Assembly: GCA_900540785.1 (NCBI GenBank) | Contig: UQHF01000029.1 | Span: forward strand, 1 to 45,505 | From: an uncultured Blautia sp. | Lineage (GTDB): Bacteria; Bacillota; Clostridia; Lachnospirales; Lachnospiraceae | Length of the DNA stretch: 45,505 nt | Direction of reading: 5' to 3' | Shown: piece by piece, positions 24,074 to 32,532 of the stretch | How the letters are laid out: every line of letters begins with the position of its first letter | How positions within the stretch are numbered: the stretch's first letter is position 1 | The notes under the pieces: generated by a model | What the model was told of the DNA's origin: nothing | Seen by the model: the letters and a program-made list of their open reading frames with translations, nothing else | Database searches by the model: none | Translations under genes and position numbers: made by a program

Positions 24074-25897
24074 ATGACAGTACAAGAATGGCTGGGTGAA
24101 GAAAATCAGCTTGGAATAGATATATGGACAAAGAAATATGCTGCTGAGGGAGAAGACTTTGATTCCTGGATTGAAAGGATAAGCGGCGGAAATCAGGAAA
24201 TTGCACAGTACATGAAAGAAAAAAAGTTTTTATTCGGAGGCAGGATTTTATCAAACAGAGGGCTTGATAAGCTGGGACGAAAGGTTACGTATTCCAACTG
24301 TTATGTAATAGAACCGCCGGAAGATGAGATTGAAAGCATTTTCGACTGTGCAAAGAAACTTGCCAGAACTTATAGCTACGGAGGCGGCTGCGGCGTAGAT
24401 ATTTCCCGTCTGAGCCCTAGAGGTGCCAAAATTAATAATGCTGCAAAAGAGACAAGCGGAGCCGTATCTTTTATGGAGCTGTATTCTCTTGTAACAGCTC
24501 TCATCGGACAGAACGGAAGAAGAGGTGCGCTTATGATCTCAATGGACTGTTCTCACCCGGATATTCTGGAATTCATTGAGCTGAAAACAGATCTTGAAAA
24601 AGTTACAAAGGCGAATGTTTCCGTTCGTATTTATAAGGATTTTATGGAGGCTGTAAAAAAGGGAACGGATTACATTCTTTCCTATGAAAGAGAGGCGACA
24701 GGAGAACGTATTGAAAAACGGGTGCCTGCAAGAGCGCTTTTTAAAAAAATCACAGATACAAGCTGGGATTATGCAGAGCCCGGCGTTCTTTTCTGGGACA
24801 GGATTTCAAACTGGAATCTTTTAAGCAACACAGAAGAATTTTCTTATGCAGGGGTAAATCCCTGTGCAGAAGAGCCGCTTCCGGCAGGCGGAAGCTGTCT
24901 TCTCGGAAGTATCAATCTTTCCGAATTTGTTACAAATCCGTTTTCAGAAAATGCAGATTTTAATTTTGAGGAATTAAAAAAATGTGTGGCAGCTTCCGTA
25001 TATGCTCTGAATGAAGTGCTGGAAGAAGGCCTGCCTCTTCACCCGCTTCCGGAACAAAGGGAGAGCGTAGAAAAATGGAGACAGATTGGTCTTGGCATTA
25101 TGGGGCTTGCAGATGCGTTGATCAAATTGGGCGTTTCTTACGGGCAAAAAGAGGCCGTAGAAATCTGTGATAAAATCGGCTTTGTGATGGCAGATGCTGC
25201 CATAGCTGCCTCTGCTTTTCTTGCAAAAGAAAAGGGAAGGTTTTCCGGCTGTAACACAGAAGAAATCATGGAAACTCCGTACTTCCTTATGAACACAACA
25301 GAAGATACAAGAGCTCTTGTAAAGGAATATGGACTTCGAAATTCTCAGCTTCTCACCATTGCGCCAACAGGAACCTTATCCACCATGCTTGGAATTTCCG
25401 GCGGAATTGAACCGGTTTATGCTAATTATTATGAACGAAAAACAGAATCTCTTCATGGCGAAGATGTATATTACCGGGTATATACAAAAATTGTAAAAGA
25501 TTATATGGAAGCTCACAAAATAGAAGATGACAGAGAGCTTCCGGGATTTTTCGTGACGGCTATGAATCTTGACTATAAACAGAGAGTTGATATGCAGGCA
25601 ATCTGGCAGCTTCACGTAGACGCTTCCATCAGCTCTACTGTTAATCTTTCCCATGATTTTACAAAAGAAGAGACAGAAGCCCTTTATATGTATGCTTATG
25701 ATATGGGACTGAAAGGGATCACGATTTACAGAGACGGCTGTAAACGAATGGGAATCTTAAGTACGAAAAAGAAAGAAGAGGAGAAAGCTTCGCCTGTTTC
25801 CGGAATCCTTCCCTGTCCGGAATGTGGGGGAGAACTCGTTTCCACAGAGGGCTGTGACAGTTGTAAAAGCTGTGGTTGGAGTAAATGTCAGCTTTGA
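24074..25897 (+). CDS. nrdJ: Adenosylcobalamin-dependent (class II) ribonucleotide reductase
   Basis: 607 residues. It makes deoxyribonucleotides from ribonucleoside diphosphates using B12. Visible features are the GGGCGVDISRL segment with an active-site Cys, NPCAEEPLPAGGSC with the radical Cys and the Glu of the finger loop, and the C-terminal CPECGG...CDSCKSCGWSKC, a zinc-finger-like tail with the redox cysteines. The N-terminus starts directly in the reductase domain, with no ATP-cone for activity control, making it shorter than most class II enzymes. AGGAGA precedes ATG 24074. Its cofactor need links it to the B12-riboswitch importer upstream in the window. Confidence 0.94.
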   Translation: MTVQEWLGEENQLGIDIWTKKYAAEGEDFDSWIERISGGNQEIAQYMKEKKFLFGGRILSNRGLDKLGRKVTYSNCYVIEPPEDEIESIFDCAKKLARTYSYGGGCGVDISRLSPRGAKINNAAKETSGAVSFMELYSLVTALIGQNGRRGALMISMDCSHPDILEFIELKTDLEKVTKANVSVRIYKDFMEAVKKGTDYILSYEREATGERIEKRVPARALFKKITDTSWDYAEPGVLFWDRISNWNLLSNTEEFSYAGVNPCAEEPLPAGGSCLLGSINLSEFVTNPFSENADFNFEELKKCVAASVYALNEVLEEGLPLHPLPEQRESVEKWRQIGLGIMGLADALIKLGVSYGQKEAVEICDKIGFVMADAAIAASAFLAKEKGRFSGCNTEEIMETPYFLMNTTEDTRALVKEYGLRNSQLLTIAPTGTLSTMLGISGGIEPVYANYYERKTESLHGEDVYYRVYTKIVKDYMEAHKIEDDRELPGFFVTAMNLDYKQRVDMQAIWQLHVDASISSTVNLSHDFTKEETEALYMYAYDMGLKGITIYRDGCKRMGILSTKKKEEEKASPVSGILPCPECGGELVSTEGCDSCKSCGWSKCQL

Positions 25898-25909
25898 TCT
25901 AAAAAAATC

Positions 25910-25938
25910 TTGACAGCTATCGTAAAAAATGATAATAT
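25910..25938 (+). promoter_or_regulatory. Promoter of the second Mn-riboswitch operon
   Basis: TTGACA (25910-25915) and TAATAT (25933-25938), 17 bases apart, with TGA upstream forming an extended -10. It begins 12 bases past the nrdJ stop, so the following operon has its own start. Confidence 0.8.
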
Positions 25939-25949
25939 GTTTCCAAGCA

Positions 25950-26047
25950 AATGAAAGGGAGTAGCTAAACGTCCGAAAGGACGGGTTTGAAACCGTCACC
26001 CGACACCGGAAGGTGTCCGTATCAAATGAGATGGCAAGACTTTTATT
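25950..26047 (+). ncRNA. Second yybP-ykoY-like manganese riboswitch
   Basis: P1 is AATGAAAG (25950-25957) paired with CTTTTATT (26040-26047), eight pairs with one G-U. GGAGTAGC follows P1, ACCCG is at 26028-26032 less 30 bases (about 25999), internal stems GTCC/GGAC and CACC/GGTG follow, and GGCAAGA precedes the closing strand. This matches the class consensus (GGAGUAGC ... GCAAGA) and parallels the mntP leader. The closing strand is shared with the terminator. The genes behind it are not known Mn exporters. Confidence 0.85.
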
Positions 26048-26079
26048 GTGGCATACGTCATGATAAGAGTCTTTTTTTC
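26037..26079 (+). terminator. Terminator of the second manganese riboswitch
   Basis: AGACTTTTAT pairs with ATAAGAGTCT, with an inner TGGC/GTCA-like extension, and is followed by seven T. It competes with P1 of the aptamer for the same strand. Confidence 0.85.
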
Positions 26080-26146
26080 TTTAAAAAATTTACTCTGAGG
26101 CAATACATGACGGATGGTCACAAGGCTTGCAGAAAGAGAGGTCAAA

Positions 26147-26608
26147 ATGAGAGAAGAAATGAGAAATCAAAAAACAGTGGAACAGGAGATCAGAGAGGCA
26201 CAGTATGCTGGACAGAGGGCTCTTGCAAGTCTTCATATGGCAGAAGAGAAGCTGGGAAGCGCGAGAAACTGGGGAATCTGGGATATGCTTGGAGGCGGAT
26301 TTTTTACAGATATGATGAAGCATTCCAAAATTTCAGAAGCTTCCTCCTACATTGAGCAGGCAAAAAAAGACATAGCTGCTTTTCAGCGAGAGCTTCGTGA
26401 TGTGGATACTATGATAGAATTTCATATGGAAATCGGAAGTTTCCTTACATTTGCTGATTTTTTCTTTGACGGACTTGTGGCGGACTATTTTGTTCAGTCA
26501 AAAATTTCCGATGCAAGAGAAGAAGTACAGGAGGCAATCCGCAGGGTGGAAGAAATTCTGGCAGGGCTTTCTCGTATAAACACAAATTTAATTGGAGAGG
26601 AGAATTAA
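26147..26608 (+). CDS. Coiled-coil protein of unknown function
   Basis: 153 residues from ATG 26147, with AGAGAGG at 26135-26141; ATG 26114 is an alternative without a site. Residues 1-60 and 115-150 are strongly helical with heptad-like spacing and many charged residues. The middle has a Gly/Phe-rich WGIWDMLGGGFFTDMMKHSK segment and FLTFADFFFDGLVADYF, which could lie on a membrane. Family not recognised. It is first in the operon under a Mn riboswitch and is coupled to the YccF gene next to it. Confidence 0.75.
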   Translation: MREEMRNQKTVEQEIREAQYAGQRALASLHMAEEKLGSARNWGIWDMLGGGFFTDMMKHSKISEASSYIEQAKKDIAAFQRELRDVDTMIEFHMEIGSFLTFADFFFDGLVADYFVQSKISDAREEVQEAIRRVEEILAGLSRINTNLIGEEN

Positions 26609-26609
26609 T

Positions 26610-26969
26610 ATGGGCTGTCTTGGAAATTTATTATGGTTTATTTTTGGCGGAGCGATCAGCGGTCTCAGCTGGTGTCTCGCAGGCGTGTTATGGTGTATTT
26701 CCATTGTGGGAATCCCGGTAGGCTTACAGTGCTTTAAATTCGCATCGTTAAGCTTTTTTCCATTTGGAAAGGAAGTGCGTTACGGAGGAGGCGCAGGTTC
26801 TTTTCTTTTAAATATTTTATGGCTTATTTTATCCGGTCTTCCTCTTGCTCTTGAGCATGTGGTGATCGGAGCTGTACTCTGTATTACTATTATTGGTATT
26901 CCGTTTGGACTTCAGCAGTTTAAGCTTGCTAAACTTGCTCTGATGCCCTTTGGTTCGGAGGTGTATTAA
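26610..26969 (+). CDS. YccF-family inner membrane protein
   Basis: 119 residues from ATG 26610, one base after the previous stop, with GGAGAGGAG at 26594-26602. Two copies of the family unit are seen: GIPVGLQCFKFASLSFFPFG and GIPFGLQQFKLAKLALMPFG, each after a pair of hydrophobic segments. YccF proteins are small membrane proteins with no fixed function. The operon context suggests a membrane stress or metal-related role (inference). Confidence 0.85.
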   Translation: MGCLGNLLWFIFGGAISGLSWCLAGVLWCISIVGIPVGLQCFKFASLSFFPFGKEVRYGGGAGSFLLNILWLILSGLPLALEHVVIGAVLCITIIGIPFGLQQFKLAKLALMPFGSEVY

Positions 26970-27757
26970 TGCGTTGGCTGACACCGGAAGAAAAGGAATG
27001 GAAGAAGCTTTTAAAAAAAGAAGAAGTATATTTAAAGAAGCGAAAAGAGAAAAAAGAGAGCGTAATCTCTTCGGTTTTGGAAGAAAAAATCCCTCAAAAG
27101 CTTCAGGAAACACTAGATGCCGCTTTTGCAAAAGCTTTTACACTGATTTTTCAGAAGGGAAGTTCTGTAATTGAAAAAACTTATCAGAAAGATGAGTTTG
27201 AAAAAAACTATAAAATTCAGGAATACGCGTACCAGATTCGGAAAAACAGAAAGTCATTAAAAGCATTTTCTAAGAAAGCAGAAGGAACCGGAAGGAAAAA
27301 CCTTCTGCTTTCCGGTGCTTCCGGAATAGGAATGGGAATTTTAGGAATCGGGATTCCGGATATTCCGATATTTACAGGAATGATGCTTCGAAGCATTTAT
27401 GAAATTGCTGTGAGCTATGGATATAAATACGATACAGAAGAAGAACAGTATTTTATACTTCTTCTGATTCAGGGAGCTGTTTCATATGGGGAAGAGGCAG
27501 TGCGGATTAATGAAAAAATAAATGCATTGATTTCCAAAGAGGAACTTCCGGCTGTGGATCATATTTCAGATACAATTTCCAAAACAGCCTCTCTTCTTTC
27601 GGGAGAACTTTTGTATATGAAATTTCTGCAGGGAATTCCCATTGCAGGAGCAGTCGGAGGGATTTATGATGCGGTATATATGAAGCACGTGACGGAATAT
27701 GCAAATTTAAAGTATAAAAGACGTTTTTTGCAGGGAAAAGTTATAAACGTGCCATAA
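26969..27757 (+). CDS. EcsC-family protein
   Basis: 262 residues. The start overlaps the YccF stop (TAATG). A charged helical N-terminus (residues 1-100) is followed by the EcsC core: SGASGIGMGILGIGIPDIP, then MLRSIYEIAVSYGY and EEQYFILLLIQGA. Named after the third protein of the Bacillus ecs ABC transporter locus; biochemical function unknown. Here no ecsAB genes are beside it. It closes the Mn-riboswitch operon. Confidence 0.88.
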   Translation: MRWLTPEEKEWKKLLKKEEVYLKKRKEKKESVISSVLEEKIPQKLQETLDAAFAKAFTLIFQKGSSVIEKTYQKDEFEKNYKIQEYAYQIRKNRKSLKAFSKKAEGTGRKNLLLSGASGIGMGILGIGIPDIPIFTGMMLRSIYEIAVSYGYKYDTEEEQYFILLLIQGAVSYGEEAVRINEKINALISKEELPAVDHISDTISKTASLLSGELLYMKFLQGIPIAGAVGGIYDAVYMKHVTEYANLKYKRRFLQGKVINVP

Positions 27758-27763
27758 TAAAAA

Positions 27764-27859
27764 GGAAAGAATGTTCTTCTGGTAAGCCATAATGGGCAAG
27801 ATAATTTAATCTTATGCGATGAAACGTATGAAATAGAAGGGGGGTTTTCAACAGGGTAA
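27764..27859 (+). pseudogene. Remnant of an ABC transporter ATPase C-terminus
   Basis: The frame reads KGKNVLLVSHNGQDN then LILCDETYEIEGG and stops at 27857-27859. This is the switch-histidine strand and tail of an ABC-2 type ATPase; compare TILLVSHNRIDIETLCDTV at the end of the intact ATPase near 32400. There is no Walker region upstream because the EcsC gene abuts it. It marks a deleted transporter. Confidence 0.75.
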
Positions 27860-27939
27860 AATAAAGAAATTACATTGTATTGCTTATATGATTATGCTAT
27901 TATAATATTTATAAATATATCAGAAATGCAGGCGATTGA

Positions 27940-28302
27940 ATGACAAAGACAGAAATGATAATACTGGAAACTTTATGGAAAAGCGAAACTCCTTTATGTG
28001 CCGGAGACATTTTGGAGCAGAATCCTGAAATGAAGGAAATCACGCTTCGTACCGCATTAAAAAACATGTTGAAAAAAGATTTGATTTCTGTAGACGGCAT
28101 GATCCAGCGGACCAAAAATTATGCAAGAACTTTCCGAGCAAATGTAACATCAGAGGAAATTTTATATAACAATGCGAAACAGATTACAAATCTTTCTCCG
28201 TTCAAGTTTACGTGCTCATTATTAAAAGAAGATACCTTTTCAAAAGAAGAACTGGAGATGTTAAAAGATATTATAGAAAAAAGACTCTATAAAGAAACTT
28301 AA
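27940..28302 (+). CDS. BlaI/MecI-like winged-helix repressor
   Basis: 120 residues. Residues 1-70 fit the Penicillinase_R winged helix (MIILETLWKSETPLCAGDIL, then TLRTALKNMLKKDLI). The C-terminal helices would form the dimer. No BlaR-type sensor is next to it. A -10 TATAAT is at 27901-27906. It lies just before the lipoprotein/ABC-2 operon and may control it, although no TACAnnTGTA-type operator stands out there. The ribosome site is weak. Confidence 0.75.
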   Translation: MTKTEMIILETLWKSETPLCAGDILEQNPEMKEITLRTALKNMLKKDLISVDGMIQRTKNYARTFRANVTSEEILYNNAKQITNLSPFKFTCSLLKEDTFSKEELEMLKDIIEKRLYKET

Positions 28303-28434
28303 ATATAATAAAGACAAATATTACAAAAGGAAATCAGCCTATGGTAGTAGGATGTAGAAAAAATGTAACCGCTTCTCCTGTAATTCAGATATACTGGAGA
28401 TGATAGTTTTCTTCCTACGGTTTACCCTATTCAA

Positions 28435-28465
28435 CACTCACAGCGTAATAACTGTGGGTGTTTTT
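28435..28465 (+). terminator. Terminator in the 28303-28603 gap
   Basis: CACTCACAG (28435-28443) pairs with CTGTGGGTG (28452-28460), followed by five T. The rest of this gap holds an inverted GTAGGA/TCCTAC pair (about 28349/28413) and the promoter at 28511; no gene is seen. Confidence 0.75.
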
Positions 28466-28510
28466 ATGTTATAGGAAATAGCTTTGCAAATTCAAATTAC
28501 ACAATGATAC

Positions 28511-28538
28511 TTGAAAATCAGGGGGGGTAATGTATAAT
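28511..28538 (+). promoter_or_regulatory. Promoter of the lipoprotein/ABC-2 operon, with a G7 run in the spacer
   Basis: TTGAAA (28511-28516) and TATAAT (28533-28538) are 16 bases apart. Seven G in a row (28521-28527) lie in the spacer, where a change in run length would change promoter strength. Confidence 0.65.
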
Positions 28539-28603
28539 AATGACAAAAGTAGTGCAGATCAAATTTAAAAATATGTAAATATTATCAAGATGGAGGTGTC
28601 GAA

Positions 28604-30136
28604 ATGAAAAAAGCTTTGATTTTTGGAATGTTTTTGTTTCTTGGTCTTTGCGGGTGTGCAGAAACACCGGAAAAAGAGGTAGTTTTTTCCAAAACAGAAG
28701 GATTGCCGGATGGCGCTGTCGCGGAGAAATCAGAAGAAAAGAAAAAACTTTCTGTTCCGGAAAATTGGGAAGGAACTATTTCCAAAAATGACGGTGCGGT
28801 AACTGTTCAGGCAAACGGAATCACTATTTCTGTGCCGGAAATAAAAAATACCCCCATAACAGAAGTAAAGAGGGCGGCATTTGGCGAGGAACAGTTAAAA
28901 AAACTTGCAAATTACTTTCGGGGAGATAATCCCCTTCAGGAATGCTCTCCTTTGACCCAAAATGAAGGGGAAGCTTATGTGGAAAAAATCAAAGACAGGG
29001 AAGGAGCTTATGGGAACCCTTCTCTGGAAGAGGGCATGAATGCCACAGACCGTTTGTTGAATCTGAAAAAGATTCTGGAAGCACTTCCCGCAGAGGATAC
29101 ACAGACCACGGAAATAAAAGAGCCGGCATTTGGTCCTTATAAAGAGGATCCATACGAAGCTATGTTGAGCGGTGGAAATGAGGAATACATGCAGGAGACC
29201 TTTGGAGACTGCTTTTTTTCAGCGGAGATTCCGGGAAAGGACGGTAAAAAAGCAAGGATGTCTGCTGTAAAATATGATGCGGAGAAAGGGTTAAACGGAG
29301 GATTTTTCTATATAGAAGGCGGTGTGGTTACAGAAAGTCAGATACAGAAGGCAGCAGATATGCAGGAAGAAGCACCGGAAAAATGGAAATCGGAATTTGC
29401 AGATTTTTCCGCAAAGTTTGAAGAAGAAACAGAAGCGCTTTCTCTTACAGAAGAACAGGCAGAGGAAGAAGTAAGAAAAGTGTTGGAAGACCTGGAAATC
29501 AAGAACATGCAGGTGCGGACAATAGAAAAAGTTTTCTGGAGTCCCACAGACACAAGATGGGATTTTATGGATCCGGACTGGGAAAAGGGACAGGCAGGTT
29601 ATAAATTTTATATGGGTATGGATAATGAAGGGCTTGTTTCCTATAGTCAGTCAGGCGGAACCTTTTATCAGGATTTAAGCGAAGCCGTATATAAACCTTC
29701 TTTTGCTCCGGAAGAGATCCAGATTGTAGTAACGGAAGAAGGGCTGAAAAGTTTTTTATGGAAAAATATGTCAGAAAAAGGAAAGGTAATCGCGGAAAAT
29801 ACAAATCTTCTTTCATTTGAAGAGATTACGGAAAAGCTGGGAAGTCATATGCTGGCTGTAAAAGTGGCAGTAGACAGCATAAATGGGTTTGACGGCAAAG
29901 AAACTTCCAATGAATGGGAAGTAAAAAGTGTACAGTTTCAAAGCTCTTATGTTCCGGCTTACGAAGCGCCTCAGAACTCCTGGCTTGTTCCCGTATGGGT
30001 GTTTGAACTGGAAGGCTGTACCATTAATCATTTGGACGGCGACCGCAAGGGACGGCCGAAGAAGGAGACGGTAGTATTAAGCGCAGTGGACGGCGGATAT
30101 GTAAGTCCTGTACAGGAAATGGATTTTTTTAACTGA
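28604..30136 (+). CDS. Large lipoprotein of unknown function
   Basis: 510 residues. A lipoprotein signal ends in LCGCAE, with Cys at about residue 18. A Glu/Lys-rich stretch follows, and the rest is a soluble mixed fold with many aromatic residues. It resembles DUF6034-type Clostridial lipoproteins, which I cannot confirm. TGGAGGTG precedes the ATG. Being first in an operon with two membrane permeases and an ATPase, it is probably the extracellular partner of that transporter, for example in resistance to a surface-active peptide (inference). Confidence 0.7.
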   Translation: MKKALIFGMFLFLGLCGCAETPEKEVVFSKTEGLPDGAVAEKSEEKKKLSVPENWEGTISKNDGAVTVQANGITISVPEIKNTPITEVKRAAFGEEQLKKLANYFRGDNPLQECSPLTQNEGEAYVEKIKDREGAYGNPSLEEGMNATDRLLNLKKILEALPAEDTQTTEIKEPAFGPYKEDPYEAMLSGGNEEYMQETFGDCFFSAEIPGKDGKKARMSAVKYDAEKGLNGGFFYIEGGVVTESQIQKAADMQEEAPEKWKSEFADFSAKFEEETEALSLTEEQAEEEVRKVLEDLEIKNMQVRTIEKVFWSPTDTRWDFMDPDWEKGQAGYKFYMGMDNEGLVSYSQSGGTFYQDLSEAVYKPSFAPEEIQIVVTEEGLKSFLWKNMSEKGKVIAENTNLLSFEEITEKLGSHMLAVKVAVDSINGFDGKETSNEWEVKSVQFQSSYVPAYEAPQNSWLVPVWVFELEGCTINHLDGDRKGRPKKETVVLSAVDGGYVSPVQEMDFFN

Positions 30137-30170
30137 TTTTTAATGACTGAACAGAGAAAGGGGGAGGGAA

Positions 30171-30944
30171 ATGAATGTTCTGAAAACGGAACTGAAACGA
30201 GGGCTCTGTTCCTGGAAATTTGCAGGGAGTGTATTTTTGATCCTGATTATGGGACTGGCAGGTGCGGGAGAGAGCTTTTCCGTGGCAGGATCTTATCTTC
30301 AAATGGATGGTTCGCTTGCCGGACTGAAACAGGCAGGCTGGATCCTTTTGCAGGGGGCTTCTCAGTCGGATCTGTTTCTGATGGCAGTGTCCATGACAGC
30401 CGCTTTTTCGTATGCCTCTGTATTTTACGAGGAGGCAGAAAACCGATTTGTGCTGATGAGCCTTTCCCGCACCAGTTATAAAGCATACATTGGAACGAAA
30501 GTATTTGTGACCGCTTTTTCCGGGGGATGCTGTGTCATATGTGCGTTTTGTCTTCAGACGATTTTCTGTATTCTTGCTGCTTTTTCTTCAGGAGAGTTTT
30601 TTGGAGAGTTTATGGGGTATCTGGGACAGCATATGCTTCTTCCCCTGTTACAGTGGGCAGGACTTGCCGCATTGAGCGGGGCTTTCTGGGCAATGGCAGG
30701 CGGAATTTCCGCTGTGGTTATGAAAAGCCGTTATATGGCATATATGGCGCCGTTTATCCTGTACTACATTTTCTCTGAATTTCAGAGCCGATACTATCCG
30801 GAACTGTATTTTTTAAGTCCCAGGGAATGGGTGGCGTCGAAATATCTTTCTGTGGGAGTACGGTATGGGATTTTGACAGTTGCAGTATGTCTGGCAGGCG
30901 GTGTGTATGCAGCCGTGATAAGAAGGAGGGTTGCCCATGTGTAA
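30171..30944 (+). CDS. ABC-2-type membrane subunit
   Basis: 257 residues with about six membrane helices. The early segment FAGSVFLILIMGLAGAG and the later GLAALSGAFWAMAGGISAV are typical of ABC-2 permeases of low sequence conservation. A purine-rich site (GGGGAGGG, 30161-30168) precedes ATG 30171. Its end overlaps the next gene (ATGTGTAA), so the two are translationally coupled and probably form a heterodimeric channel. Confidence 0.75.
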   Translation: MNVLKTELKRGLCSWKFAGSVFLILIMGLAGAGESFSVAGSYLQMDGSLAGLKQAGWILLQGASQSDLFLMAVSMTAAFSYASVFYEEAENRFVLMSLSRTSYKAYIGTKVFVTAFSGGCCVICAFCLQTIFCILAAFSSGEFFGEFMGYLGQHMLLPLLQWAGLAALSGAFWAMAGGISAVVMKSRYMAYMAPFILYYIFSEFQSRYYPELYFLSPREWVASKYLSVGVRYGILTVAVCLAGGVYAAVIRRRVAHV

Positions 30945-31833
30945 ATGGAAATTGGTGTGGAAGTCTGCCATGTTTCATCTGCGGCAGGAAATGAGAAATC
31001 CAAGGTTTCTTTTGTCCTTTGTCCTGGCATTTGTTCTCTGCCTGATGCTTTCCGATAAGGCGGTATTTTTTGCAGAAAGCTACGGGACTTCCATGCAGGT
31101 ATTTGAAACCTTTATTCTTGCCTTTGGAGACGGGAAATCGATTATGCTCTCGACCTTGCTTTTGATTTTCCTTTTCGCAGATCTTCCGGTAAATAATCAG
31201 CTTACCCCTTACTATCTCACAAGGATTACAAAAAATATATGGATCTGGGGACAGCTTTTATATGTATTTCTCATTACCGTTTTTTATGTACTGTTCCTGC
31301 TTCTTGTAACCTGCATCATCTGCGGTAATATTTCTTTTGTGGGAAATATGTGGAGCGAAACAATGGCACTTCTTGGTTATTCCGGGGCGGGGCAGAAGAT
31401 TGCCCTTCCTGCCTCCTTAAAAACACTGGAAGCGACTTCGCCTTATCCCTGTGCTGCCGTGATTTTTCTCCTGATTGCCGGTTATGCTCTTGTAAATGCG
31501 ACTATGCTGCTTGCATTCCGCCTGGGGAAACGTCCGGCTCTTGGAAGTGTCAGCGTATTTCTATTTAATTTGTTCGGATTATTTTTAAATCCGGAGATCT
31601 TTATGAAATTGTTTCACTTTCCAGGTACGGTGGAATATAAAGCACAGGTGATCACCGGGTGGATTTCCCCGTTAAATCATGCCACTTACTACATGCACAA
31701 TTTCGGGTATGATTATCTTCCCAGAATTGGGACGAGCCTTCTTTTCTTCTGCGTGATGATTGGCGTAAATATTCTTATCATAAAACGGGAGATGAAGCAT
31801 TTTGAATTTCTGTTTGTGCAAAAAAGCGAATAA
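30937..31833 (+). CDS. ABC-2-type membrane subunit, second
   Basis: 298 residues from ATG 30937, seven bases after AAGGAGGG (30923-30930); TTG 30931 is too close to that site. About six membrane helices. It follows the first permease with an eight-base overlap and precedes the ATPase. Conserved motifs are few, so its assignment rests on topology and context. Confidence 0.72.
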   Translation: MCKWKLVWKSAMFHLRQEMRNPRFLLSFVLAFVLCLMLSDKAVFFAESYGTSMQVFETFILAFGDGKSIMLSTLLLIFLFADLPVNNQLTPYYLTRITKNIWIWGQLLYVFLITVFYVLFLLLVTCIICGNISFVGNMWSETMALLGYSGAGQKIALPASLKTLEATSPYPCAAVIFLLIAGYALVNATMLLAFRLGKRPALGSVSVFLFNLFGLFLNPEIFMKLFHFPGTVEYKAQVITGWISPLNHATYYMHNFGYDYLPRIGTSLLFFCVMIGVNILIIKREMKHFEFLFVQKSE

Positions 31834-31852
31834 CCGTAAAGGAGAGATATAT

Positions 31853-32494
31853 ATGGGAAAAGCAGCCATTGAGATACAGGGGGTTACAAAATATTTCGGG
31901 GAAGAGATGATTTTAAAAAATATCACACATACATTTGAGTCAGGAAAGATTCACGGCATTGTGGGAATGAACGGTTCCGGAAAGACGGTTCTTTTGAAGT
32001 GTATCTGTGGTTTTCTCCACCCGTCTGAGGGAAAAATCCTGGTGGAAGGAAAGTGGATCGGAAAAGAAACGGACTTTCCCGAATCTCTTGGAATGATCAT
32101 TGAAACTCCGGGATTTCTCCCCAATCTGTCCGGCAGGGAAAATTTAAAAATCCTGGCATCTTTAAGAGGGAAAATCGGAAGAGAAGAAATAAAAGAAGCA
32201 ATGCAAAAAGTAGGACTGGATTTTTCTTCCGGAAAACCGGTGAAAAATTACTCTCTTGGAATGCGGGAGCGTCTTGGGATTGCACAGGCGATCATGGAAG
32301 ACCCGCATATTATCATTCTGGACGAACCGTTTAACGGGCTTGATAAAAACGGTGTTCAGGAAGTGTATCGGATCATTCAGGACTTGAAGAATGAACAGCG
32401 CACCATTTTGCTTGTCAGCCATAACCGGATAGATATAGAAACATTGTGCGATACCGTATGCGAAATGGAACTTGGAGTTTTGCGCAGGATTTGA
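31853..32494 (+). CDS. ABC transporter ATPase
   Basis: 213 residues from ATG 31853, with AAAGGAGAG in front; an upstream in-frame ATG at 31802 is inside the permease gene. It has GMNGSGKT (Walker A), YSLGMRERL (signature), IIILDEPFNGLD (Walker B) and LLVSHNRID (switch His). It should power the exporter formed by the two preceding permeases. Short for the family, with no C-terminal extension. Confidence 0.9.
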   Translation: MGKAAIEIQGVTKYFGEEMILKNITHTFESGKIHGIVGMNGSGKTVLLKCICGFLHPSEGKILVEGKWIGKETDFPESLGMIIETPGFLPNLSGRENLKILASLRGKIGREEIKEAMQKVGLDFSSGKPVKNYSLGMRERLGIAQAIMEDPHIIILDEPFNGLDKNGVQEVYRIIQDLKNEQRTILLVSHNRIDIETLCDTVCEMELGVLRRI

Positions 32495-32532
32495 TTTTAT
32501 GAAATGAGTTTGTGAAAAAACTATTAAAAAAT

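Noticed and set aside
27874..27882. TACA-T-TGTA palindrome upstream of the BlaI-like gene
   Set aside because: BlaI/CopY sites need two bases between the half-sites; this has one, so I did not call an operator.
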